Shown: positions 1 through 5,777 of the stretch, piece after piece | Position numbering within the stretch: position 1 is the stretch's first letter | Layout of the letters: each line of letters begins with the position of its first letter | Assembly: GCA_027067235.1 (NCBI GenBank) | Contig: JALXFQ010000175.1 | Coordinates: forward strand, 1-6,275 | DNA from: Gammaproteobacteria bacterium | GTDB taxonomy: Bacteria; Pseudomonadota; Gammaproteobacteria; QOAV01 | Reading direction: 5' to 3' | Length of the DNA: 6,275 bases | The notes under the pieces: generated by a model | The model's database searches: none | What the model was told of the DNA's origin: nothing | What the model saw: only the letters and a program-made list of their open reading frames with translations | Made by a program: the position numbers and the translations under genes

Positions 1-66
1 TTGATCTGGACACGCGACAAACGGCTGCAAAAAGCGGCCAGGCAACTGAAACTCGCGGCGGAGTGA
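1..66 (+). CDS. C-terminal fragment of a PIN-domain (VapC-like) protein
   Basis: The first frame reads without a break from the window edge to a TGA at 64-66 and gives 21 residues, LIWTRDKRL followed by QKAARQLKLAAE. The 'lWTrDkrL...A..L' pattern is typical of the end of PIN-domain ribonucleases, where the Asp of the TRD segment is one of the acidic metal-binding residues; VapC toxins of type II toxin-antitoxin pairs usually end this way. The rest of the gene, and any VapB-like antitoxin, would lie to the left of the window. It faces the dctM 3' end convergently across 54 bp. The identification rests on a very short peptide, so the family call is tentative, although the reading frame itself looks real. 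Confidence 0.5.
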   Translation: MIWTRDKRLQKAARQLKLAAE

Positions 67-120
67 TTTCGCCAACCATTCACCAGTAAGCGTTTGAAAC
101 ACTCCTCACCAGTCACCACC

Positions 121-1452
121 CTATTTCAACAACCCACTTGCCTTGTCCATCAAATCCGGCAGCCAGGAAACCAGGTCGGGGAACAGCACTAGCACGGTCA
201 GCACGGCGACCTGTATGGCGATGAAGGGAATGATTCCACGGTAGATGTGGCCCATTTTGACTTCCGGCGGGACCACGGCCTTGAGGTAGAACAGCGAGAA
301 GCCGAAGGGTGGCGTCAGGAACGAGGTTTGCAGGTTGACGGCGATGAGTATGGTGAACCAGAGCAGGTCGAGGCCCAGCGATTGCGCAATGGGGGCGAGG
401 ATGGGCACGACGATGAAGCTGATTTCCAGAAAGTCGAGGAAGAAGCCCAGCACGAAAATAATCAGCATGGAGGCGGCGAGGAAACCCCAGCGGCCACCGG
501 GCAGACCGGTCATGATTTCATGCACCAGCGTATCCCCACCAAGGCCGCGGAAGACCAGACCGAAAGCCGTTGCGCCGATGAGAATGAGGAACACCATGGA
601 GGTCAACCGTGTGGTTGATTGGGTCGCCTGCTTCAGTTGCTGCAGGCCGAATTTGCCTTTGGCGAAGGCCAGCAGCAACGCGCCCAGCGCGCCCACGGCA
701 GCGGATTCGGTGGGCGAGGCGATGCCGAAGAAGATGGAGCCGAGCACGGCCAGTATCAGCAGCATGGGCGGCAACAGGCTGACTATAACGCGGCGCAACA
801 GGCCATGGTCGGTGTCGGAAATCTTGCTCAGGTCGATGCGCGGCGCGGCTTCGGGTTTGATCCAGGCGTAGATCAGCACGAACAGCATGAAACCAATGAC
901 AAGCATGGCCCCCGGCAGTATCGCGCCCATGAACAAACGGCCTACCGGCACGCCCACCACATCGCCCAGCAGCACGAGGATGATGCTGGGCGGAATCAGC
1001 TGGCCGAGGGTGCCGGAGGCGGCGATAACGCCGGTGGCCAGTTCCGGTTTGTAGCCGTGTTTGAGCATGGCGGGAAGCGCTATCAGGCCCATGGTGACCA
1101 CGGTTGCGCCGACCACGCCGGTGGACGCCGCCAACAGGCCGCCGACGAAGATCACCGACAGCGCCAGCCCGCCGGAGACGCGGCCGAACAACGCGCCCAT
1201 GGTTTCCAGCAGGTCTTCGGCCAGGCCGGACTTTTCCAGTATGGCCCCCATGAACACGAACAGCGGCACCGCCAGCAGGGTGAAATTGGTCATCACCCCC
1301 CAGATGCGCAGGGGCAGCAGGTTGAGGAAGTCCAGCCCGAGGCCGAATCCGCCAAACAGCAGCGCCACCGCGCCCAGTGTGAACGCCACCGGATAGCCGA
1401 GCATGAGCAGCGCAATCAGCGCCGCAAACATCACCAGAGCCAGCCATTCCAT
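121..1452 (-). CDS. dctM: TRAP transporter large permease subunit (DctM)
   Basis: Encodes 443 residues, the usual size for the large membrane subunit of a tripartite ATP-independent periplasmic (TRAP) transporter. This subunit forms the ion-coupled translocation channel in the inner membrane and takes substrate from a periplasmic binding protein. The whole protein is hydrophobic with about a dozen potential membrane segments. Family-typical stretches are GYPVAF near residue 19, PLFVFMGAILEKSG at 63-76, the GTLGQLIPPS loop at 147-156, SPTESAAVGALGA at 246-258, FLDFLEISFIVVPI at 338-351 and LTPPFGFSLFYLK at 379-391. The PP loops and FLDF/E segment match the DctM/FcbT3 branch (mannitol/chloroaromatic-type, COG4664). 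The ATG at 1450-1452 shares its A with the dctQ stop codon (TGATG), and AGGAGG lies 10 bases upstream, so the start is secure and translation is probably coupled to dctQ. The substrate cannot be read from the sequence; organic acids are the common substrates of the family. Confidence 0.95.
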   Translation of the reverse strand: MEWLALVMFAALIALLMLGYPVAFTLGAVALLFGGFGLGLDFLNLLPLRIWGVMTNFTLLAVPLFVFMGAILEKSGLAEDLLETMGALFGRVSGGLALSVIFVGGLLAASTGVVGATVVTMGLIALPAMLKHGYKPELATGVIAASGTLGQLIPPSIILVLLGDVVGVPVGRLFMGAILPGAMLVIGFMLFVLIYAWIKPEAAPRIDLSKISDTDHGLLRRVIVSLLPPMLLILAVLGSIFFGIASPTESAAVGALGALLLAFAKGKFGLQQLKQATQSTTRLTSMVFLILIGATAFGLVFRGLGGDTLVHEIMTGLPGGRWGFLAASMLIIFVLGFFLDFLEISFIVVPILAPIAQSLGLDLLWFTILIAVNLQTSFLTPPFGFSLFYLKAVVPPEVKMGHIYRGIIPFIAIQVAVLTVLVLFPDLVSWLPDLMDKASGLLK

Positions 1453-1979
1453 CAGCCCTGTTCCTCCTGCTTCAGTTCAACATAACGGTGCAGGAAATCG
1501 GCCAGCCCCTGAATAATCAGCAGAACAAAGGCGGTGGGGATCATGGCTTTCAGCAGCCAGCGCCACGGCAGACCGCCGGGATCAGGCGAGCCTTCGTTCA
1601 TGGCAAACGATGTTTCGATGAAGCCCAGCGAGGCCCAGATCACCAGCGCGGAAAACGGCAGCAGGAAAAGCACAATGCCGATCATGTCGGCGATCAGCCG
1701 GCCGCGTTTGCTGAAGCGGTTATAGAGTATTTCCACCCGCACATGAGAATCGTGCCTGAGCGTATAGGCTGCGCCGAGCAGGAAGATGATGGCGAACAGA
1801 TGCCACTCCAGCTCCTGCAGGGCGATGGAGCCTTCATGGAAGAAATAACGCGCCGCCACGTCCCAGCACACCAGCAAGGTCAGGATCAGCACCAGCCACG
1901 ACAGGGCGCGGCCGGTCGTTTCGCTTATGGCATCCAGCCTGTCGGCCAGCCGGGTTAATTTCGTACGCTGATCTGTCAT
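1452..1979 (-). CDS. dctQ: TRAP transporter small permease subunit (DctQ)
   Basis: Encodes 175 residues with four probable membrane helices (about 24-41, 58-75, 95-118 and 145-165), the standard layout of DctQ (PF04290). DctQ pairs with DctM in the inner membrane and is needed for transport. Recognisable features are the VCWDVAARYFF segment after helix 1, the conserved acidic and aromatic ELEWHLFA at the start of helix 2 (55-63), the H-x-R-V-E segment at 79-83, and the loop EGSPDPGGLPWRW at 129-141. That last loop is characteristic of the FcbT2-like branch (COG4665), matching the branch of the adjacent DctM. The start is the ATG at 1977-1979, which has no clear ribosome binding site. It is the first gene of the dctQM pair, and its promoter region is shared with the divergent glycosyltransferase. 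No dctP lies beside it. Confidence 0.93.
   Translation of the reverse strand: MTDQRTKLTRLADRLDAISETTGRALSWLVLILTLLVCWDVAARYFFHEGSIALQELEWHLFAIIFLLGAAYTLRHDSHVRVEILYNRFSKRGRLIADMIGIVLFLLPFSALVIWASLGFIETSFAMNEGSPDPGGLPWRWLLKAMIPTAFVLLIIQGLADFLHRYVELKQEEQG
1463..1468 (-). promoter_or_regulatory. Strong Shine-Dalgarno site for dctM
   Basis: The minus strand reads AGGAGG here, a full anti-16S match, 10 bases before the dctM ATG and inside the last codons of dctQ. It fixes the dctM start and suggests that dctM is also initiated efficiently on its own, as well as by coupling through the TGATG overlap. By contrast, dctQ has no visible Shine-Dalgarno sequence. Confidence 0.8.
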
Positions 1980-2018
1980 AGTCGGGCGAAACGTTGTTCA
2001 ATGATTTAGAATGCGCGG

Positions 2019-2024
2019 ATTGTA
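2019..2024 (-). promoter_or_regulatory. Candidate -10 box for dctQM
   Basis: The minus strand reads TACAAT here, about 40 bases before the dctQ ATG, followed by CCGC. The same 10 bases (TACAATCCGC) occur at the same kind of position before the uracil-DNA glycosylase gene. The -35 match is poor: TTGTTC at 2049-2044 lies 19 bp upstream, longer than the optimum. A 7-bp inverted repeat (GGATTGT at 2017-2023, ACAATCC at 2050-2056) brackets the region and may be chance. Confidence 0.35.
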
Positions 2025-2041
2025 ACAAGTATCCGGACGCC

Positions 2042-3334
2042 TTGAACAAACAATCCACACAAGCCGCCACTCCCCTGCGCATCGGTTTTCTCACCGAGCG
2101 TCTGCTGCTCGGTTTTGGCGTCGATCTGGTGGTGGATGAGCAGGCCAGCCGGCTGGCGGCGCGGGGGCATGATGTTACGGTGTTCACCACCAAAACCGAT
2201 GCGCTGTACCAGCGCACCGGCTACCGCGTGGTCACTCTGCCGCAAGCCCTGAACACGTCACTGGACCCGTTTTCACCCCATTTCGCGGCACCGGCCCTGG
2301 CTTTTCTGGAACAGCAGCCTGTGGATCTGTGGGTCATACACAGCCCGCCCTTTTACGACTGGGCGCAATATCTGGCGGCGCCCGCCATCCTGTGGGAGCA
2401 CGGCACGCCGGATGGCCATTTCTTCACTGGCAAGCTGAGCCGTTCGGTTGAGCGCATGAAACAGCACCGCTACCACGACATCTACGGCAAGCTGCGTCCG
2501 CAGGATCGCATCGGCGCCATATCCGACTATATCCGCAAAGACCTGCCGCCAGCCGTGCAGCATCAGGCGGTCACCATTCACAACGGCGGCGACCACTACG
2601 GCGCGGCCAGCGCCGACGACGTGGCGGCCTTCCGGCAGAAATACGGCATTCCCCCGGCCGCGCGCAGCATACTCTGGGTCGGCCGTATTGCACTGGAGGA
2701 CGACTGGCAGCCATACAAGGGTCTGCAGGAAATGTTTGCCGCCGCCGACTGGCTGCGCCGCAACCATCCCGAGGTAAAAATGGTGGTGGTGGGCAAGGCG
2801 GAGGACGCGGCAAAGGCCGCCCTGCTCGAGCGGGGCATCATCCCCGCCCTGAATCTGCCGCGGGAAGAAATGCCCGCCGCATACCGGTCGGCCGACCTCT
2901 ACCTCAACACCTCGCACTGGGAAGGCTTCAATCTGGCGCTGGTTGAGGCGCAGTATCAGGCCACGCCGGTGCTGGCTTACGACATCGGCGCCCACCCGGA
3001 AGTGGTCGCTCACTTGCAGTCCGGGGTCCTGGTCCCCGAGGGTGGCGATATGCTGGCCGAGCTGGACAGACTGCTGAGTGATGACGCCGCCCTGCGAGAG
3101 CTGGCCGCTGGCGCCCTCGCCCATGCCCGCCGGTTCAACTGGGACAAAAACGCGCGGGAGCTGGAACAACTGGCGCTGTCGATCGCTCCGGACCCGGCTT
3201 CCACGCCGGTTGCCGCTTTTCGACCAGCGCGCCTGCCCTACCGGCTGTGGCGATACCGCAACGTGGCGGACCAGCTGGGCTGGTGGTTCCTGGCCAGGAC
3301 CGGCGTGAAAGCTCTGTTCAGGAAACTCTCATAA
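2042..3334 (+). CDS. GT4-type glycosyltransferase (group 1)
   Basis: The product is 430 residues from the chosen start. It has a GT-B layout: an N-terminal acceptor domain beginning with strand LRIGF at 12-16 and RGHDVTVFTT about 41-50, then a C-terminal nucleotide-sugar domain (Glycos_transf_1) with ILWVGR at 210-215, a KGL segment near 226, VKMVVVGKAE at 245-254 and, decisively, EGFNLALVE at 294-302. That is the E-x7-E motif of retaining GT4 enzymes, which binds the donor sugar nucleotide. It probably acts at the cytoplasmic face of the membrane on a glycan or lipid acceptor; donor and acceptor cannot be read. The last 40 residues are basic and aromatic (LPYRLWRYRN, then FLARTGVKALFRKLS) and may bind membrane. 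No ATG is available. The TTG at 2042 places the start just before strand 1; another in-frame TTG at 1994 would add 16 residues but lies 14 bp from the dctQ start and within its likely promoter. Neither has a good Shine-Dalgarno. No other glycan genes are nearby. Confidence 0.88.
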   Translation: MNKQSTQAATPLRIGFLTERLLLGFGVDLVVDEQASRLAARGHDVTVFTTKTDALYQRTGYRVVTLPQALNTSLDPFSPHFAAPALAFLEQQPVDLWVIHSPPFYDWAQYLAAPAILWEHGTPDGHFFTGKLSRSVERMKQHRYHDIYGKLRPQDRIGAISDYIRKDLPPAVQHQAVTIHNGGDHYGAASADDVAAFRQKYGIPPAARSILWVGRIALEDDWQPYKGLQEMFAAADWLRRNHPEVKMVVVGKAEDAAKAALLERGIIPALNLPREEMPAAYRSADLYLNTSHWEGFNLALVEAQYQATPVLAYDIGAHPEVVAHLQSGVLVPEGGDMLAELDRLLSDDAALRELAAGALAHARRFNWDKNARELEQLALSIAPDPASTPVAAFRPARLPYRLWRYRNVADQLGWWFLARTGVKALFRKLS

Positions 3335-3950
3335 GCTCGCCGGCGCGACGGAAAACCGCTTCGAACATCGCCGGCGTCAGACGCCGGGTCTGCGTGTTGT
3401 AGCGACTGCAATGATAACTATCCAGCAGCAGGCGACCATCGGGCAATTGGTGCAACACGTTATGCCCGAATTTGTAGCGGGACAGCTTCTGGCCGGTCGC
3501 TCTAAGCACCGCATTGTGCGCAATCGTTCCCAGCGCCAGCACCACCGCGCCCTGCGGCAGCGCGGCCAGTTCTTCGGCAAGAAAAGCGTTGCAGCTGCGA
3601 ATTTCTTCCGTGGTGGGCTTGTTCTGTGGTGGCAGACACTTGACCGCATTGGTAATGCGACAGTTTTTCAGCGTCAATCCGTCGGCGGCGGAAACCGATT
3701 CGGCGGCGCTGGCAAAGCCAAACCGGTGCAGAGTCTGGTACAGGAGAATACCGGCAAAATCGCCGGTGAAAGGACGCCCGCTGGCGTTGGCCCCGTGCAT
3801 GCCGGGCGCGAGCCCCACAATCAGCAGGCGCGCTCTGGCGTCGCCAAAAGGTGGCACCGGTTTGCAGAAATAATCAGGATGCGCGGTTTTCACCTCGCCC
3901 AGGAACAGGGAAAGACGGGAACATCGCTGGCAGGATGGATCGAATGGCAT
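3318..3950 (-). CDS. Uracil-DNA glycosylase, family 5 (UDGb-type, Fe-S)
   Basis: The product is 210 residues and removes uracil, and in studied members other deaminated bases, from DNA as the first step of base excision repair. Motif A is GLAPGMHGANASGRPFTGD at 46-64, the family 5 pattern, which lacks the catalytic Asp/Asn of families 1 and 2. Motif B is SYHCSRYNTQTRRLT at 178-192, with His180 as the conserved His. Four cysteines (C7 and C10 as CxxC, then C105 in NAVKCLPPQNKP and C120) fit the 4Fe-4S cluster ligands of families 4 and 5. The length is normal and the gene looks complete. The ATG at 3948-3950 is the natural start, just ahead of the first Cys pair. The 3' end overlaps the convergent glycosyltransferase by 17 bp. 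It stands alone as a transcription unit; a TACAAT box lies about 30 bases upstream. Confidence 0.93.
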   Translation of the reverse strand: MPFDPSCQRCSRLSLFLGEVKTAHPDYFCKPVPPFGDARARLLIVGLAPGMHGANASGRPFTGDFAGILLYQTLHRFGFASAAESVSAADGLTLKNCRITNAVKCLPPQNKPTTEEIRSCNAFLAEELAALPQGAVVLALGTIAHNAVLRATGQKLSRYKFGHNVLHQLPDGRLLLDSYHCSRYNTQTRRLTPAMFEAVFRRAGELMRVS

Positions 3951-3980
3951 AATAAGTCCGCTGCGGGAAAGTCGGGGCGG

Positions 3981-3986
3981 ATTGTA
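3981..3986 (-). promoter_or_regulatory. Candidate -10 box for the uracil-DNA glycosylase gene
   Basis: The minus strand reads TACAAT followed by CCGC, about 30 bases before the ATG, which would leave a leader of roughly 24 nt. No good -35 is seen at 16-18 bp (TCAGGG or GTCAGG at best). Support comes mainly from position and from the identical TACAATCCGC upstream of dctQ. Confidence 0.35.
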
Positions 3987-4002
3987 CCTGAAAAAGCGGT
4001 CG

Positions 4003-4068
4003 TCCCTGACCGGGTTCCTTCCTTGAACCGGGCCATCCCTGGGCCTTCCCTGGCCCCAGGCTTCCCTG
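4003..4068 (+). repeat. C/T-rich interval with four TCCCTG copies
   Basis: TCCCTG occurs at 4003-4008, 4036-4041, 4047-4052 and 4063-4068, in an intergenic stretch between the uracil-DNA glycosylase and peroxiredoxin genes that is strongly pyrimidine-rich on the plus strand. Short self-complementary runs are interleaved, such as GGGCCA/TGGCCC and CCTGGG/CCCAGG. Spacing is irregular (33, 11 and 16 bases), so this is low-complexity sequence rather than a clean tandem array. No function is evident. Confidence 0.4.
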
Positions 4069-4187
4069 CCGCCCGCAAAACCGGAATCCGTTAGTAACGT
4101 GATTCAATGCAAGGGACTTTAAGCCAGCGGGAATATTTTCTCAGCGAAGCCTGTCACAGAAAAAAAGCGACATATGGCGAGAAAAAA

Positions 4188-4211
4188 TGTGAAACAGGTC
4201 GCATTTTCACA
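4188..4211. promoter_or_regulatory. 24-bp dyad upstream of the peroxiredoxin gene
   Basis: TGTGAAA at 4188-4194 and TTTCACA at 4205-4211 form a perfect 7-bp inverted repeat with a 10-bp spacer, 44 bp before the ATG. A further TCACA lies at 4154-4158. The half-site TGTGA resembles that of CRP/FNR-family proteins, but the spacer between TGTGA and TCACA is 14 rather than 6, so it is not a standard CRP site. It could be an operator for an unidentified regulator or a hairpin in the mRNA leader. No convincing -35/-10 pair is visible around it. Confidence 0.35.
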
Positions 4212-4255
4212 GCCGGCGTTGCACACTGCCGCCATGGAAACCCGGTACATTGAGC

Positions 4256-4777
4256 ATGATAAAAACCATTGCAGGCCTGCTCGCGAGCCTTTTTCTGGCG
4301 GCGGGCGCCGTGGCTGACACATTGACGCCGGGCCAGCCCGCGCCTGAATTTTCCCTGCCTGACCAGCACGGCAAGATTCACCGGCTCGCCGACTATCGCG
4401 GCCGCTGGCTGGTGCTGTATTTCTACCCGAAAGACGACACGCCGGGCTGCACCAAAGAAGCCTGCAGTTTCCGCGACAACATCAGCGCCATTTCAGAGCA
4501 GGGCGCGGCAGTGCTGGGCGTCAGCGTGGACAACAGCGACAGCCACGCCGAATTTGCGCAAAAGTACCATCTGCCGTTCCCGTTGCTCGCCGACCGGGAT
4601 GGCAAGGTGGCGGAGAAATACGGCTCGCTGCGCAACCTGTTCGTGATCAGGCTGGCCAAACGCCACAGCTTCATTATCGACCCGCAAGGCCGCATTGCCA
4701 GAATATGGCGCGAGGTCAACCCGGCAACGCATGTGGCCGAGATAGTCAGGGAGCTGCAGGCGCTACAGTCACGCTGA
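4256..4777 (+). CDS. Exported BCP-type peroxiredoxin (AhpC/TSA family)
   Basis: The product is 173 residues from the ATG at 4256. It is a thiol peroxidase that reduces hydrogen peroxide or organic peroxides. The fold begins at GQPAPEFSLPDQHGK (about 26-40), and the active site reads YPKDDTPGCTKEAC, which fits P-x3-T-x2-C with peroxidatic Cys65. A second Cys five residues on (Cys70) fits the atypical 2-Cys arrangement of BCP/PrxQ enzymes such as E. coli Bcp. RHSFIID near 136-142 and the later conserved strand also match. Unlike standard cytosolic Bcp, it begins with a signal peptide: MIK, a hydrophobic run and an AVA-D cleavage site after residue 20, so the mature enzyme should be periplasmic. 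An in-frame TTG two codons upstream (4250) is an alternative start; neither has a strong ribosome binding site. It is convergent with folA across 12 bp with no obvious terminator. Confidence 0.93.
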   Translation: MIKTIAGLLASLFLAAGAVADTLTPGQPAPEFSLPDQHGKIHRLADYRGRWLVLYFYPKDDTPGCTKEACSFRDNISAISEQGAAVLGVSVDNSDSHAEFAQKYHLPFPLLADRDGKVAEKYGSLRNLFVIRLAKRHSFIIDPQGRIARIWREVNPATHVAEIVRELQALQSR

Positions 4778-4789
4778 GACCCATCAGGG

Positions 4790-5275
4790 CTATTTTCTTT
4801 CCAGCACCACAAACGCGCAGGAATAGCGGTTTTTTTCGTCCGGTTCATGTGTCTCCCGGCTGATTTCCCGCCACTGACGAGCATCAAATTCGGGAAACCA
4901 TGCGTCGCCATCCACCGCCGCATCCACCAGAGTCAGATACAGCCGGTCGGCCAGCGGCAGCGCCTGTTCATAAATACTCGCGCCGCCGATGATCATGGCT
5001 TCGTCTTCATCGCTCACTGCATCCAGAGCCGCCGGCAGCGACGGCTGCCATTCCGCGCCTTCCGGCAAATCCGGCTCGCTGCGTGAAACCACGATATTGC
5101 GCCGGCCGGGCAACGGCCTGCCCAGCGAATCCCAGGTCACGCGGCCCATGATGATGGGCTTGCCCATGGTGGTGCGCTTGAAAAACTGCAAATCCGCCGG
5201 CAAGCGCCAGGGCAGCTTGCCATCCTTGCCAATGACGCGGTTATTGGCCATGGCGGCGATAATGGAAATGGTCAT
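4790..5275 (-). CDS. folA: Dihydrofolate reductase (FolA, type I)
   Basis: The product is 161 residues. It reduces dihydrofolate to tetrahydrofolate with NADPH, supplying one-carbon carriers for thymidylate and purine synthesis in the cytoplasm. It aligns by eye along its whole length with E. coli FolA: ISIIAAMANNRVIG at the N-terminus, LPWRLPADLQFFK with Trp23 and catalytic Asp28 (E. coli Trp22 and Asp27), PIIMGRVTWDSLGRPLPGR at 40-58, the NADPH-binding IIGGASIYEQ at 95-104, YLTLVDAAVDGDAWFP at 113-128 and YSCAFVVLER at the end. The ATG at 5273-5275 is chosen because it gives the family's N-terminus; the frame remains open upstream to an ATG at 5341, but those 22 extra residues do not resemble the family. 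No clear Shine-Dalgarno is visible. Nothing suggests an acquired trimethoprim-resistance form: base composition matches the neighbouring genes. Confidence 0.96.
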   Translation of the reverse strand: MTISIIAAMANNRVIGKDGKLPWRLPADLQFFKRTTMGKPIIMGRVTWDSLGRPLPGRRNIVVSRSEPDLPEGAEWQPSLPAALDAVSDEDEAMIIGGASIYEQALPLADRLYLTLVDAAVDGDAWFPEFDARQWREISRETHEPDEKNRYSCAFVVLERK

Positions 5276-5474
5276 GATCTGTCGAATGATGCGGTAAACA
5301 CCCCTTGTTTTACAACGCCAAAAGCAGACGCCATGCTGCATCGCCCTGCGACTGCCGGATTGATTCTAACGGAAAATAACCCGGCCAGCGGCAGAATTTA
5401 CCAGCCTGATGCCTGTTTCTTTCTGAGCGCGCTTGGAGCGCAGCCTGCCGGATTACGCGAGGCGGGTAAGGTGC

Positions 5475-5480
5475 ATTATA
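5475..5480 (-). promoter_or_regulatory. Candidate -10 box facing folA
   Basis: The minus strand reads the exact consensus TATAAT, but it lies about 200 bases before the folA ATG and has no recognisable -35 at 16-18 bp. A second, closer candidate is TAGAAT at 5368-5363, also without a good -35. Either could serve folA; neither is convincing alone. Confidence 0.22.
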
Positions 5481-5520
5481 CGCTCCAGCGGCGTTTGCCA
5501 TGGAATTAAGTTACACGTCC

Positions 5521-5571
5521 CCAGATCTTCCAGATCTTATGCAGAACTTCCCAGAACTTACCCCCAGAACT
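5521..5571. repeat. Cluster of five degenerate CCAGA(T/A)CTT repeats
   Basis: CCAGATCTT occurs twice head to tail at 5521-5529 and 5530-5538. It is followed by GCAGAACTT (5541-5549), CCAGAACTT (5551-5559) and CCAGAACTC (5564-5572, last base different). Start-to-start steps are 9, 11, 10 and 13 bases, close to one helical turn. The block lies in the gene-free gap directly after ACACGTCC. It could be a protein-binding array, the worn end of a mobile element, or simple slippage; the sequence alone does not decide. Confidence 0.55.
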
Positions 5572-5753
5572 CCCATGAGGATTATGCCTCGCCCATCAGA
5601 TAGAGCCCCGTCGGCGAATACCATAGAGGCCAGGCATTGCGATGCCGTCAACAGGCCGGATGTAAGACTGCAACGATTTTTGTTGATCTCACGCTACTTG
5701 TCAAACGGGCGGCGTCCATGTAAGAGGCTCCTTAGGTTTGGTGGGCAGGCAAG

Positions 5754-5777
5754 GTGTAAACCACATCAATTTTACAC
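5754..5777. repeat. 24-bp inverted repeat beside the LysR gene 3' end
   Basis: GTGTAAA at 5754-5760 and TTTACAC at 5771-5777 are perfect 7-bp arms around a 10-bp spacer, ending one base before the stop codon of the LysR-type gene. As RNA it could form a short stem after that gene, but neither strand has a U-run following the stem, so it is not a classical intrinsic terminator. It has the same arm and spacer lengths as the dyad at 4188-4211. Confidence 0.4.

Noticed and set aside
518..1485. Long open frames overlapping dctM on both strands (minus 518-1447 and plus 619-1485)
   Set aside because: They are shadows of dctM in G+C-rich DNA; their translations are rich in Arg, His, Gln and Gly with no recognisable domain, whereas dctM matches its family from end to end.
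2273..3169. 298-codon minus-strand frame opposite the glycosyltransferase
   Set aside because: It lies wholly inside the glycosyltransferase gene, which carries a clear E-x7-E motif and GT-B pattern; the antisense product has no family features.
3411..4094. 227-codon plus-strand frame opposite the uracil-DNA glycosylase
   Set aside because: The minus strand encodes all family 5 motifs and four cluster cysteines, so this is an antisense shadow.
4188..4211. CRP-binding site
   Set aside because: The half-sites TGTGA and TCACA are present, but the gap is 14 bases rather than 6.
4119..4381. Two short minus-strand frames over the peroxiredoxin leader
   Set aside because: They overlap the start of a well-supported gene, have no ribosome binding site and no domain similarity.
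5276..5341. Extending folA to the ATG at 5341
   Set aside because: The 22 added residues do not resemble the FolA N-terminus; the internal Met gives the normal MTISIIAA start and standard length.
5310..5501. 63-codon minus-strand frame upstream of folA
   Set aside because: No recognisable family, no ribosome binding site, and it covers likely folA leader sequence.
5521..5571. CRISPR array
   Set aside because: Repeats are only about 9 bases, degenerate and almost contiguous, with no spacers of usual length and no cas genes.
5754..5777. Intrinsic terminator of the LysR-type gene
   Set aside because: The stem is A+T-rich and short, the loop is 10 bases, and no U-run follows on either strand.
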